From positions 1 through 34,171 of the forward strand of contig CALFBH010000038.1 of NCBI GenBank assembly GCA_937951615.1: a stretch of DNA of 34,171 nucleotides, given 5' to 3'. Position 1 is the first letter of the stretch; every line of letters starts with the position of its first letter. Made by a program: the position numbers and the translations under genes. Source of the stretch: an uncultured Saprospiraceae bacterium. Its GTDB lineage: Bacteria; Bacteroidota; Bacteroidia; Chitinophagales; Saprospiraceae. The notes beneath the pieces are model-generated. The model was not told the DNA's origin. It was given only the letters and a program-made list of their open reading frames with translations, and searched no databases. Of this stretch, positions 1 through 8,500 are shown piece after piece.

Positions 1-161
1 GATTTGATTAAAATTAGTGGTTTGTCCCCGAAAATATGCTGTATTTTCAACTGAATTCGTCTGACGACAACGGAATTTGCTCAACGATGCTTTGATAGAA
101 CACGACTAAAATTTTGATGCGTTTGCCCTAATATAACAGTGAAACAATCCAACAGTGAACC

Positions 162-1244
162 ATGAAGTACACCACCATCTTATCTGCCCTCTTTATTTAT
201 CTATTGCTTACGCAAATAGCCTGCAAAAAAGACGAGCCGATTGATCCCAATGCGCCTATAGTAGACTTGGCAAATTTGCCTTACGAAAACCTCTCTGACT
301 ATAATTTTTTCAAGGGCAATCTGGCGGATTTGAGTCCCAATGATGGTGTGTTGCCTTATGACTTGAACAGCCCTCTATTTTCAAATTATTCTTCAAAATC
401 CCGTTTTATCTGGATGCCCGAAGGCAAAACAGCCAACTATACAGAACCTGGCGTATTGGATTTTCCAATTGGCTCAGTTATCATCAAGACCTTTTATTAT
501 AATAATGATTTTAATGACGAAAGTCAGGGGCGGCAAATCATGGAAACCCGCTTATTGATTCGTCAGGATACCGCCTGGCAACCTGCTTCTTATCTCTGGA
601 ATGAAGCGCAGACAGAAGCGGAGTTTAGTGTAGTCGGCAAACAGGTGGAAGTAGAATGGAAACACTACGACGGCTCTACCCGCAATACCTTATATATCAT
701 TCCCAATAAAAACGAATGTAAAGGCTGCCATAATGTAAACAACGAACTCCTCCCTATTGGACCGAAGGTCAGAAATATCAATAAAGATTATCCTTATGCC
801 GATGGCACGATGAATCAATTGCAGAAATGGAAAGACATGGGCTACTTAGATGATTTTCCAAATTTTGCCCCTTCCGTCCCTGTCTGGAATGACCCGACAA
901 GTGGCTCTGTCGCAGCTCGCGCCCGCGCCTACATGGACATCAACTGCGCCCATTGCCATAATGCCGATGGACCAGCCAATAACACCGGCATGTTTCTCGA
1001 CTTTTATGAAATGGATGAAACCAAACTTGGCATCTGCAAACCGCCCATCGCTGCTGGACAAGGTTCGGGTGGCTTGGAATATGCCATTGTGCCTGGTGCA
1101 CCTGAGCTGTCCATCATGCCTTTCCGCATGAATTCTGTTGAGTTGGATGTCGCTATGCCCGAATTGCTTCGCTCTGTTGTGGACGAAGAAGGTGTGCAAT
1201 TATTGCGGGATTGGATCAGTAGTTTGCCTGGAGATTGTGAGTAG
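162..1244 (+). CDS. SO2930-type diheme c-type cytochrome, lipoprotein
   Basis: The 360-residue product begins with a hydrophobic export signal ending at a Cys followed by KKDE, so it is probably a lipoprotein; acidic residues just after the Cys fit the surface-export signals of Bacteroidota lipoproteins. Two heme-c motifs are visible, CKGCH at residues 186-190 and CAHCH at 262-266. Order and spacing fit the SO_2930 family of diheme cytochromes (TIGR03806-like), with an N-terminal beta-rich domain and heme sites in the second half. The expected role is electron transfer in the periplasm or at the surface; the partner is unknown. It stands alone: the next gene is on the other strand beyond a repeat element. 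I see no TAnnTTTG box in the 161 bases before it. Family assignment is recalled from the motif layout, not searched. Confidence 0.85.
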   Translation: MKYTTILSALFIYLLLTQIACKKDEPIDPNAPIVDLANLPYENLSDYNFFKGNLADLSPNDGVLPYDLNSPLFSNYSSKSRFIWMPEGKTANYTEPGVLDFPIGSVIIKTFYYNNDFNDESQGRQIMETRLLIRQDTAWQPASYLWNEAQTEAEFSVVGKQVEVEWKHYDGSTRNTLYIIPNKNECKGCHNVNNELLPIGPKVRNINKDYPYADGTMNQLQKWKDMGYLDDFPNFAPSVPVWNDPTSGSVAARARAYMDINCAHCHNADGPANNTGMFLDFYEMDETKLGICKPPIAAGQGSGGLEYAIVPGAPELSIMPFRMNSVELDVAMPELLRSVVDEEGVQLLRDWISSLPGDCE

Positions 1245-1307
1245 TGAGTAGTCCCCAATTTTACATTTTCACAGTCTGTAGTTTATAAGGTTTATGAAGT
1301 TTGATAG

Positions 1308-1503
1308 TGTGTATAGCAAATTGCACAATTTTGCCGTTCGATTCGCCCACGGTTAAAACCATAGGCTACCATACCATTCGTCGCGATGCGACTTCAATAG
1401 CCTTTCAACTTGGATAGCTTTACAAAGTGTCGTAGACACGGTCTATTTGGTAGCCAATGGTTTTAACCATGGGCGAGAGAGAAAGTGCAATTTGTAATAC
1501 ACA
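1308..1503. repeat. Palindromic repeat element, family A copy 1
   Basis: An element of about 196 bp with inverted ends. The outer ends are TGTGTATAGCAAATTGCAC (1308-1326) and its near-complement at 1485-1503. Inside them lie arms beginning CGCCCACGGTT and ending AACCATGGGCG. It fills most of the gene-free stretch between the cytochrome and the HIT gene. A second copy in opposite orientation is at about 25151-25338. No coding capacity is visible. Confidence 0.8.
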
Positions 1504-1605
1504 GGTAATCAATATTGTATAAACACTATAAACTTCTTTGACCAGCCTTGATAAGATTTGGGGGCTATATATTCAACTTGGGTTAAGAAAACTCCTTTCA
1601 CACCA

Positions 1606-2010
1606 TCAATTTTGGACTTTTTTAATCATCTCATCAAAGTCTCCTCTCCATTCAGGATGGGTTGTCCAGTTTATATTTTGACCATCTCCTTTTTCCCTTG
1701 GCACAATATGAAAATGTATATGGAACACATCTTGTTGCCCTTCTCTTCCATTGCTATTGACGACCTGGAGATTCTTTATACCTAATTTATTCTCATACAG
1801 TTTAGAAATTTTGCTCACTACAGCGATGACTTCTTTTAAATCTTTTTCAGGGATATCAAATATATTCTCATAGTGGGTCTTTGGAATGACTAAGGTATGG
1901 TATCTACTTGCAGGATTGATGTCTAAAAATGCATAGACATAATCATTCTCCATTATTTTCCAAGATGTAGCATTTCCTGCTGCTATTTGACAAAATATGC
2001 AATCTTTCAT
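1606..2010 (-). CDS. HIT family nucleotide hydrolase/transferase
   Basis: The 134-residue protein carries the histidine-triad motif HIHFHIVP at residues 97-104, with H97, H99 and H101; H99 is the expected nucleophile. It opens with CIFCQI (C4, C7), which with downstream His residues is the usual zinc site of Hint/HIT proteins. Length is normal for the family. HIT proteins hydrolyse nucleotide conjugates such as AMP-lysine or dinucleoside polyphosphates in the cytoplasm; the substrate here cannot be told. It is transcribed away from the SusD gene, and a 15-bp palindrome lies in the shared upstream region. The ATG at 2010 is the natural start. Confidence 0.93.
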   Translation of the reverse strand: MKDCIFCQIAAGNATSWKIMENDYVYAFLDINPASRYHTLVIPKTHYENIFDIPEKDLKEVIAVVSKISKLYENKLGIKNLQVVNSNGREGQQDVFHIHFHIVPREKGDGQNINWTTHPEWRGDFDEMIKKVQN

Positions 2011-2053
2011 GGGAGTATTTGCTTGTGTTCTTCAATATACTTAAACTGGCCTT

Positions 2054-2092
2054 ATTAGTGATTGGTTAAGCAACTAATAACCAATCACTAAT
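2054..2092. promoter_or_regulatory. 15-bp inverted repeat between divergent genes
   Basis: ATTAGTGATTGGTTA (2054-2068) and its exact complement (2078-2092) are separated by nine bases. It lies between the divergent HIT and SusD genes. There is no T-run, so it is not a clear terminator. It may be an operator or one of the word-like repeats of this genome: ATTAGTGATTGG recurs near 21037. The rest of 2011-2205 shows no consensus TAnnTTTG box. Confidence 0.5.
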
Positions 2093-2205
2093 CAACTAAT
2101 TACTAAGCCCAACTTAAATATACACCATACACTCAAATTATCCTAAAATACAAACTTATTTCACACACGTTTCCTATCTTGCAAAAGCATTTCAAAAAGA
2201 AAATA

Positions 2206-3600
2206 ATGACAAAACACATCCAACGCATCATAATGCTCCTCAGCATTTTTGCTTTGTGCAGCACAAGTTGTAGCGAAGACTTTCTCGCTACCACGCCGGA
2301 TAACCTAATCAGTTTTGAAGAATTTCTCGCTTCGCCGGAATCCGCACAGGAATTACTGAACAGTGCTTATGCTGCGCTGACCTACGATGGTTTTCTAGGT
2401 GGAAATGCCTGGATACTTTCAGAACTGATGGCAGATAATCTTGATGGCGAACTGCTGACCAATGGGGACTACAGAGCGCATTATACCAGAACGACCGACA
2501 TCTTTCTCGGCACGACGAGAACGCTGATGCACGATGCTGGTAAAGTACATGCGCGGGTCAATTACCTGTCGGATAATATTGATCTTGTTCCCAATTTGGC
2601 GGAAGCCGATAAAATCCAAATCCTGTCCGAAGGCAAATTTTTAAGAGCTATTTCCCATTTTGAACTGGTGCGCTTTTTTGCACAGCCTTACGGTTATACA
2701 AGTGACAATTCGCATCCTGGCATTTCGATTCACACCGATTTTGATCAAAGTCCCAAGCCACGAAATACCGTCGGCGAAGTCTATACACAAATCATTGCCG
2801 ACTTGATGGATGCTGCCAATAATTTGCCCGAACAAAATAATGGCTACGCCACAAGCTGGGCAGCAAAAGGCATGTTGGCAAAAGTCTATTTTCAAATGAA
2901 TGACTTCCAAAATGCTTACGCAATGGCGGATGAAGTGATTGAAAACAGTGGGGCAGTTTTAGATGCAGATTTGATGGCCCGCTTTTCGCAAAATGGGACC
3001 AGCGAAGCCATTTTCCAGCTCATCAGCGTAGACGATAATGATAATGCAGGGAATAAGCTTGCCAATGATTACCGCGTCAGTCCGACTGGCGTAGCCACTT
3101 TATATATGTCCTCCGATGCCTTCGATGCAGCAACAAATGCTCCGAATGATGCCCGCGCACAATGGTTTGAAGAGCTGGCAACAGGTTCTATTGTTTTTCA
3201 CAAATTTGTCACCAATAATCAAAGCTGGATGCAAGTGCCTTTGGTACATTTGACGGAGTTGAAACTGATTAGAGCGGAGTCAGCCGCAGAGCAGGAAAGC
3301 AATCTCGCGCAGGCGATTGATGATTTGAATGATTTGAGAAGTCGGGCAGCTGTGCCATTGGTGGCAGGCAGTTCATCTGCACAGGCTATTGTCGAATTTG
3401 CAAGAGCAGACCGGCGCATTGAGCTTATTGGGGAAGGCAATCGTTTACACGAATTGAAACGCCAGGCGGTACACGATAGTCCAAATTTGAAAATTCGGGG
3501 TGCAAATTGGGATTGCGCAGGCATGGTGTGCCAGTTACCCGATAATGAGTTGCAAGGCAATCCGGATATGGAGTTGAATCCGCAGGGCGGATGTAATTGA
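2206..3600 (+). CDS. SusD/RagB-type outer-membrane nutrient-binding lipoprotein (unpaired)
   Basis: The product is 464 residues when started at the ATG at 2206; an in-frame TTG at 2179 would add nine residues before the signal peptide and is less likely. The N-terminus has a basic start, a hydrophobic stretch and a Cys followed by SEDFLATTP, the usual beginning of SusD lipoproteins. TPR-like helices follow, and near the C-terminus there is an ADRRIELIGEGNRLHELKR segment typical of the family. SusD proteins cap a SusC TonB receptor and bind glycans at the cell surface. Unusually, no susC gene is adjacent: the neighbours are a HIT gene and a DUF1643 gene. The only SusC here is 12 kb away on the other strand. 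The substrate is unknown. Confidence 0.9.
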   Translation: MTKHIQRIIMLLSIFALCSTSCSEDFLATTPDNLISFEEFLASPESAQELLNSAYAALTYDGFLGGNAWILSELMADNLDGELLTNGDYRAHYTRTTDIFLGTTRTLMHDAGKVHARVNYLSDNIDLVPNLAEADKIQILSEGKFLRAISHFELVRFFAQPYGYTSDNSHPGISIHTDFDQSPKPRNTVGEVYTQIIADLMDAANNLPEQNNGYATSWAAKGMLAKVYFQMNDFQNAYAMADEVIENSGAVLDADLMARFSQNGTSEAIFQLISVDDNDNAGNKLANDYRVSPTGVATLYMSSDAFDAATNAPNDARAQWFEELATGSIVFHKFVTNNQSWMQVPLVHLTELKLIRAESAAEQESNLAQAIDDLNDLRSRAAVPLVAGSSSAQAIVEFARADRRIELIGEGNRLHELKRQAVHDSPNLKIRGANWDCAGMVCQLPDNELQGNPDMELNPQGGCN

Positions 3601-3603
3601 GTT

Positions 3604-3740
3604 GTCGATAGTCCATGGCTGGGATTTAACAATATTCCTGTTTTCCAAGTTTTACACGCATTTTACAAAGCAAAATGAAATACTGAAATGACCTAAATAC
3701 TAAAAAACAACCATGGACTATGGACCATCGACTATCGACC
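3604..3740. repeat. Word-like inverted repeat around a gene start
   Basis: GTCGATAGTCCATGG (3604-3618), just after the SusD stop codon, reappears inverted at 3711-3721 as CCATGGACTAT. A variant, CGACTATCGAC, follows at 3729-3739. The second arm contains the ATG used by the DUF1643 gene, so its first residues MDYGPSTIDQ are written by the repeat. It resembles the other short-word arrays at gene edges in this window. Confidence 0.6.
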
Positions 3741-4282
3741 AATTATCCGATCCAAAGTGGATTTACCATACTGATGTTAATAACAAATATCGTTTTGCAT
3801 TAGGACAAAAAGGTCAAAAAACGCTGGCTTGTTTTGGCATCAATCCAAGTACCGCTGCACCTGGCAAACTGGATGGCACGACACAATCCGTACAGCGTAT
3901 AGCAGCACATAATGGCTATGACGGCTGGCTGATGCTCAACATTTATCCCCAGCGAGCCACTAAGCCGGAGAATATTCATCGACGGAAAAACAATGCAGCC
4001 ATTCAGCAAAATCGACAGGTGATTCAGGACTTGGTGGATCAGTTAAATATCACCGCCATTTGGTTAGCCTGGGGCGATTTGATCGACAGCAGAACTTATT
4101 TTCAGGCTTGCTGGCAGGATGTTTATAAAGACCTTAGCGGTAAAAAACTGACCTGGCTTTCTGTCGGACAGCCAACTAAAAAAGGACATCCGAGACATCC
4201 ATTATATAAAAGAAAAGACAGCCTCTTGAATGACATTGATATCGAACATTATAATGAACATATTGGTGTACGCATGTGTTGA
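3713..4282 (+). CDS. DUF1643 domain-containing protein
   Basis: The 189-residue protein shows the features I associate with DUF1643: an FGINPSTA motif near residue 45, a GYDGWLMLNIYPQRAT segment and a WLAWGD segment in the middle, and a GHPRHPLY segment near the C-terminus. There is no signal peptide, so it should be cytoplasmic. The molecular function of the family is not established; members are often found among accessory or mobile genes. The first ten or so residues come from a short repeat sequence and may not be part of the ancestral protein; a start further in is possible, but no better ATG is evident. It lies 112 bp after the SusD gene, on the same strand. Confidence 0.8.
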   Translation: MDYGPSTIDQLSDPKWIYHTDVNNKYRFALGQKGQKTLACFGINPSTAAPGKLDGTTQSVQRIAAHNGYDGWLMLNIYPQRATKPENIHRRKNNAAIQQNRQVIQDLVDQLNITAIWLAWGDLIDSRTYFQACWQDVYKDLSGKKLTWLSVGQPTKKGHPRHPLYKRKDSLLNDIDIEHYNEHIGVRMC

Positions 4283-4316
4283 ACGACAACACATCAACAC
4301 AACAAAACAACAAAAC

Positions 4317-4811
4317 ATGAAATACCTATACCCAATTCTACTAGCATTATTATTTACCCAATGCAAAGAAGAACTCAAACCCATAGGCGAGCCATTCAGC
4401 CAGTTGGAAGGCATCAATGATACCTGGCAACTCACCAGCATAGAACAGATTGACGAACTCGACAAAGGCGACAACGCACCGCTTGATGTATCCAACATTA
4501 TGATGGGAACACAAGCCGCAATAATGACTTTCAATTCCTCCGACTTCACCTACACACTCACCCCAGGTACGATGCGCAATTTTTTCCCCACCAACGGCAC
4601 CTGGTTTTTTGATGATAATGATTTTCCAGCTGTCATTACCTTAGAAAATAGCGGAGCGCAGTTTGAATGTAAATTACAAGCACCGATTCGCAGAGAGAGC
4701 GGAGAAGATGAATTAGTTATCAAATACATTCGCCCAATTGGAAATTGTACGGTATTAGAAGACGGACTAAAGGGAGCAGTTGGATATCAATACAGATTTA
4801 TGCGGCAGTAA
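4317..4811 (+). CDS. Small lipoprotein of unknown function (possibly DUF5004-like)
   Basis: Started at the ATG at 4317, the product is 164 residues with a short signal peptide ending in TQC and then KEEL. The K-(D/E)-(D/E) run directly after the Cys matches the surface-export signal known from Bacteroidota lipoproteins. The body contains NDTWQLTSIEQID and a GTWFFDDND segment, as in lipocalin-like or DUF5004-like small lipoproteins; this likeness is tentative. The frame stays open upstream to 4230, but that would overlap the DUF1643 gene and bury the signal peptide, so I chose 4317. The A/C-rich, unstructured leader is normal for this phylum. Function unknown. Confidence 0.75.
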   Translation: MKYLYPILLALLFTQCKEELKPIGEPFSQLEGINDTWQLTSIEQIDELDKGDNAPLDVSNIMMGTQAAIMTFNSSDFTYTLTPGTMRNFFPTNGTWFFDDNDFPAVITLENSGAQFECKLQAPIRRESGEDELVIKYIRPIGNCTVLEDGLKGAVGYQYRFMRQ

Positions 4812-4889
4812 AGCCTGGCTATCATTCATAAACTTTTGAAAAGCATTATTAGAACCAATTACCCGTCACAAATCACCAGTCATCAAAAC

Positions 4890-5468
4890 ATGAGCATAGA
4901 AAAACAAGTACAAACCCGCAGTAATTCCGCCTGCGAACTTTGCGGAGCAACTGAAGAATTAACCCTATATCAGGTACAACCCACACGCAATGCCAATCCC
5001 GACGACCACCTACAAGGCTGCGCGACCTGTATCACACAAATTGAAAATAAAGACCAAACAGAAGGCAATCACTGGCGTTGTCTGAATGACAGCATCTGGA
5101 GTCAAGTCCCTGCGGTGCAAGTCATCGCCTGGCGAATGCTCAATCGCCTACGCGCCGAAAGTTGGCCCGTCGATTTGCTGGACATGCTTATACTCGATGA
5201 CGAAACGCTCGACTGGGCAAAAGCAACAGGCGAAGGTCCGGATGCAGAAGAAGCCATTCAACATGTCGATAGCAATGGCAATGTCTTACAGGCTGGAGAT
5301 ACCGTTGTGCTGATCAAAGACCTGAATGTAAAAGGCGCGAGTTTTACAGCGAAACGCGGTACAGCCGTCCGCCGCATCTCCCTCGTCCACGATAATGCGG
5401 AACATATAGAAGGGCGGGTGAATGGTCAGCATATTGTGATTTTGACGAAGTTTGTGAAGAAGTCTTAG
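4890..5468 (+). CDS. PhnA/YjdM-family zinc-ribbon protein
   Basis: The product is 192 residues from the ATG at 4890; an upstream in-frame ATG at 4836 would add an untypical extension read from short repeats. The N-terminal part has CELCG and a later CATC pair, a zinc ribbon. The C-terminal third (SNGNVLQAGDTVVLIKDLNV onward) is the conserved PhnA domain, an SH3-like beta barrel. Despite the name, PhnA/YjdM is not part of the C-P lyase machinery and its function is poorly known. The middle, about 60 residues with IWSQVPAVQVIAWRMLNRL, is the longer form seen in some Gram-negative bacteria. A strong hairpin follows the stop codon. Confidence 0.88.
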   Translation: MSIEKQVQTRSNSACELCGATEELTLYQVQPTRNANPDDHLQGCATCITQIENKDQTEGNHWRCLNDSIWSQVPAVQVIAWRMLNRLRAESWPVDLLDMLILDDETLDWAKATGEGPDAEEAIQHVDSNGNVLQAGDTVVLIKDLNVKGASFTAKRGTAVRRISLVHDNAEHIEGRVNGQHIVILTKFVKKS

Positions 5469-5475
5469 AACGTGT

Positions 5476-5506
5476 TTAGCCACGAATGTTTAGTATTCGT
5501 GGCTAA
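5476..5506. terminator. Bidirectional hairpin between convergent genes
   Basis: TTAGCCACGAAT (5476-5487) and its perfect complement (5495-5506) enclose a seven-base loop. It sits between the convergent phnA-like and GH9 genes, the expected place for a shared terminator. The downstream tract is only moderately T-rich. Confidence 0.7.
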
Positions 5507-5532
5507 TTTATTGGATGCTTAAATTTCTAAAA

Positions 5533-8500
5533 TCATTTGGGGACACCCGAAAAGACACCATTATTACTATTCCACAAAGATTTATCTGCGCCATTCACAT
5601 CGCCATCCATATTCAGGTCGGCAGGGAAATAATCGCTGAACAGTCCATTGGTAGATTGCCATATAGTTTTGTCTGAACCATTAATATCATAGCCCCCAAC
5701 ATCGGTTGGATTGATATCGCCTGCATGCAAACACCAGTCTCCTCCAGGGAGTTGTTTTTGTCCATAACTGCTGCCTGTGACATAACTATTGGCTGTTCTG
5801 AAATCGTAGGTCAAGATATTATTTACAATGCTAACAGGTTGAGTCGTCATAGCGGGGAGGTGGTTTCGCTGTTCCAAGACAATATACACAGGCGTATTAA
5901 ATCCGCTGGGCAGTCCACTTTCATTTTGAAAATTGATACAGCCATCCTGCTGAAGCAGACCCGCGAGTCTTCCGACTTCACTTTCTTCGCCTGTCCCTGT
6001 TCTGAAAGACACCATCACCCAATCTGCAATACCTGTCCCTGTTAGGGTTTCTGAACCACTGTAGTTCCAAGGAGGCTGAGCGTAAGGTTGTCCACTGGAC
6101 AGGAGCGATAAAGATTCCAGCGTATTGCGCATGTTGCCCGTATTGCTATCATAACAACCTTCCAGCCATGCACAGATATCCAGCTCCACTTCGGCTAGAC
6201 CTCCGCAGCCTGATTGCTGGACACTAGCATAATCAATATACACATTAGTAGAATTTCCACCCATATAAAAATCAAAACTTGCATTATTATCCGTTGGATT
6301 AGTCATCGGAAAAGTCAGGGTATAAACCTGCATGGTAGTCGTCAGGTTGATGGTTTCGTAATGATAAGTCGTAAAAGGACTTGTAATCGCTCCAACTTTG
6401 ATATCCAGTGTCCGATTGGCGTCAGCTCTGGCGCGAAAGACAATTTCATACGTTTCTCCCTGTTCAATAATGATCCCGGTTTGATTCTGTGAAAAACCGA
6501 CATCCCAGGGATTTGCACCTGGATTGATGGCAGTAATATTGACAATCCCACCAATAGATTCTACCGCACAATTCCAGTACACCCAACTCTCTGCATCATT
6601 ATCAAAACCACTATTGGTCAGCAACTCACAGGCACTGACTGGTGGTGTTCCGCTACATTCGCAAAAACCATTTTCTACGTCATTAATCGTATTGGGGTCA
6701 CCATCATCGCAGCTTGTTCCCAATGCAGGACAAGCCGTGCCAATACAAGTACAATTCCCATCATATTGGTCGTTATAAGTGGCAGGGTCATTATCATTAC
6801 AAGCTGTTCCCGCAGGCGGGCATGGCACGCAGTCTTCTTTCTGGACACTGGCATAATCAATATACACACTAGTCGAATTTCCACCCATATAAAAATCAAA
6901 ACTTGCATTATTATCCGTTGGATTAGTCATCGGGAAAGTCAGGGTATAAACCTGCATGCTAGTCGTCAGGTTGATGGTTTCGTAATGATAAGTTGTAAAA
7001 GGGCTTGTAATCGCTCCAACTTTTATATCCAGAGTCCGATTGGCATCAGCTCTGGCTCGAAAGACAATTTCATACGTTTCTCCCTGTTCAATAATGATCC
7101 CAGTTTGATTCTGTGAAAAACCAACATCCCAGGGATTTGCACCTGGATTGATGGCAGTAATATTGACAATGCCGCCAATAGATTCTACCGCACAATTCCA
7201 GTACACCCAACTCTCTGCATCATTATCAAAACCACTATTCGTCAGTAGTTCGCAAGCACTGGTTGGTGGGGTTCCACTACATTCACAAAAACCATTTTCT
7301 ACATCATTGTCTGTATTAGGATCGCCATCATTGCAGGGCGTACCCAAGGCGGGGCAGGCAAGACCTGCGCAGTTGCAATTGGCATCATACTCGTCATTAT
7401 ATGTTGCGGGGTCGTTATCATCACAGGCTGTTCCTGTAGGTGGGCAGTAAGTCCCTACACAAGCACAAAAACCGTCTGTCATATCATTGATTGTATTGGA
7501 ATCGTTGTCGTTACAGGTTTGCCCGGCAGCAGGACAGGGCGTTCCTGAGCAGTTGCAATTTCCATCGTATTGGTCATTTTCGGTTGTTGGGTCATTATCA
7601 TTGCAAGCTGTGCCAGCAGGCGGGCAGGCATTTGCAGGCATAACAGAGGCTAAGAGTCGCACATAAATCGCCTGATAATAAATTGCTGGTTCAGAAATTT
7701 CCCATGAGTTTTCGGGGTAGCCAGTATTGAAATCCAGATAACTTTTTTGTGGCGGTTGTCCGGCAGGTGGCGAAGCGGATAGGGTGAAATCTTTATTGGC
7801 TCCGCCAACGATATAGCCGGGCGCAGGTCCGTATTGAGAGGTCAGCGCATTGTCCCATGCTGTACCGTCGCTAAACCACTGGTGATACATTTCATTCGCA
7901 CAACGTTCTGCACCGTAGCTATACATGTTCGTCAGGTAAGTAATGCCGAGTGGATTTACACCATGAAAATAATGAAGAACTTCTTTGGCTTTTTGTTCAT
8001 AAGAGGCATTACTGCCTGGATTGATATTGTATTTTATTAAGTTTTGATTTATGACGCCAGTTCCTGCTTTGGGCAGGTTGCTTCCCCAGTGATAAGACCC
8101 GTCGGGCATCTGCGCACGATAAAGGTCGCTATTGTCAAAGCCGTAAAAATTAGCACCGTTTCCATTCGCATCATTTGTCGCTGCATTGAGGATGGTACTG
8201 GCAGAGGAAGCGTCTGCACCATTGAGCGTAGCATATAACAAGAGGGCATCATTTAAAGGCATTTTATAAGGTGCCCAATACGCATTAACTACCTGCTCGG
8301 CTGCATCACTGTTCAGGTTGGTTATAATATATTGATTATAGGCATTATTTCCCGTAAGGTCAAACAGGTGAATCGCTGCTTTAAGTGCTTTTTCCCGTTG
8401 TGTTCCGACATTCCAGTCGGCATCGCCGGATATGATTTCGCCATTATCACAACTGGTTTCAAACTGGTTATTATTGATCAATGGCAATACATAAGTCCAG

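Noticed and set aside
4230-4316. N-terminal extension of the small lipoprotein
   Set aside because: It would overlap the DUF1643 gene and place 29 residues before a clear lipoprotein signal peptide.
6645-7630. Regular repeats that could suggest a CRISPR array
   Set aside because: They are in-frame Cys-rich protein repeats of the GH9 enzyme, with variable spacing and no constant repeat of CRISPR type. No cas genes are present.
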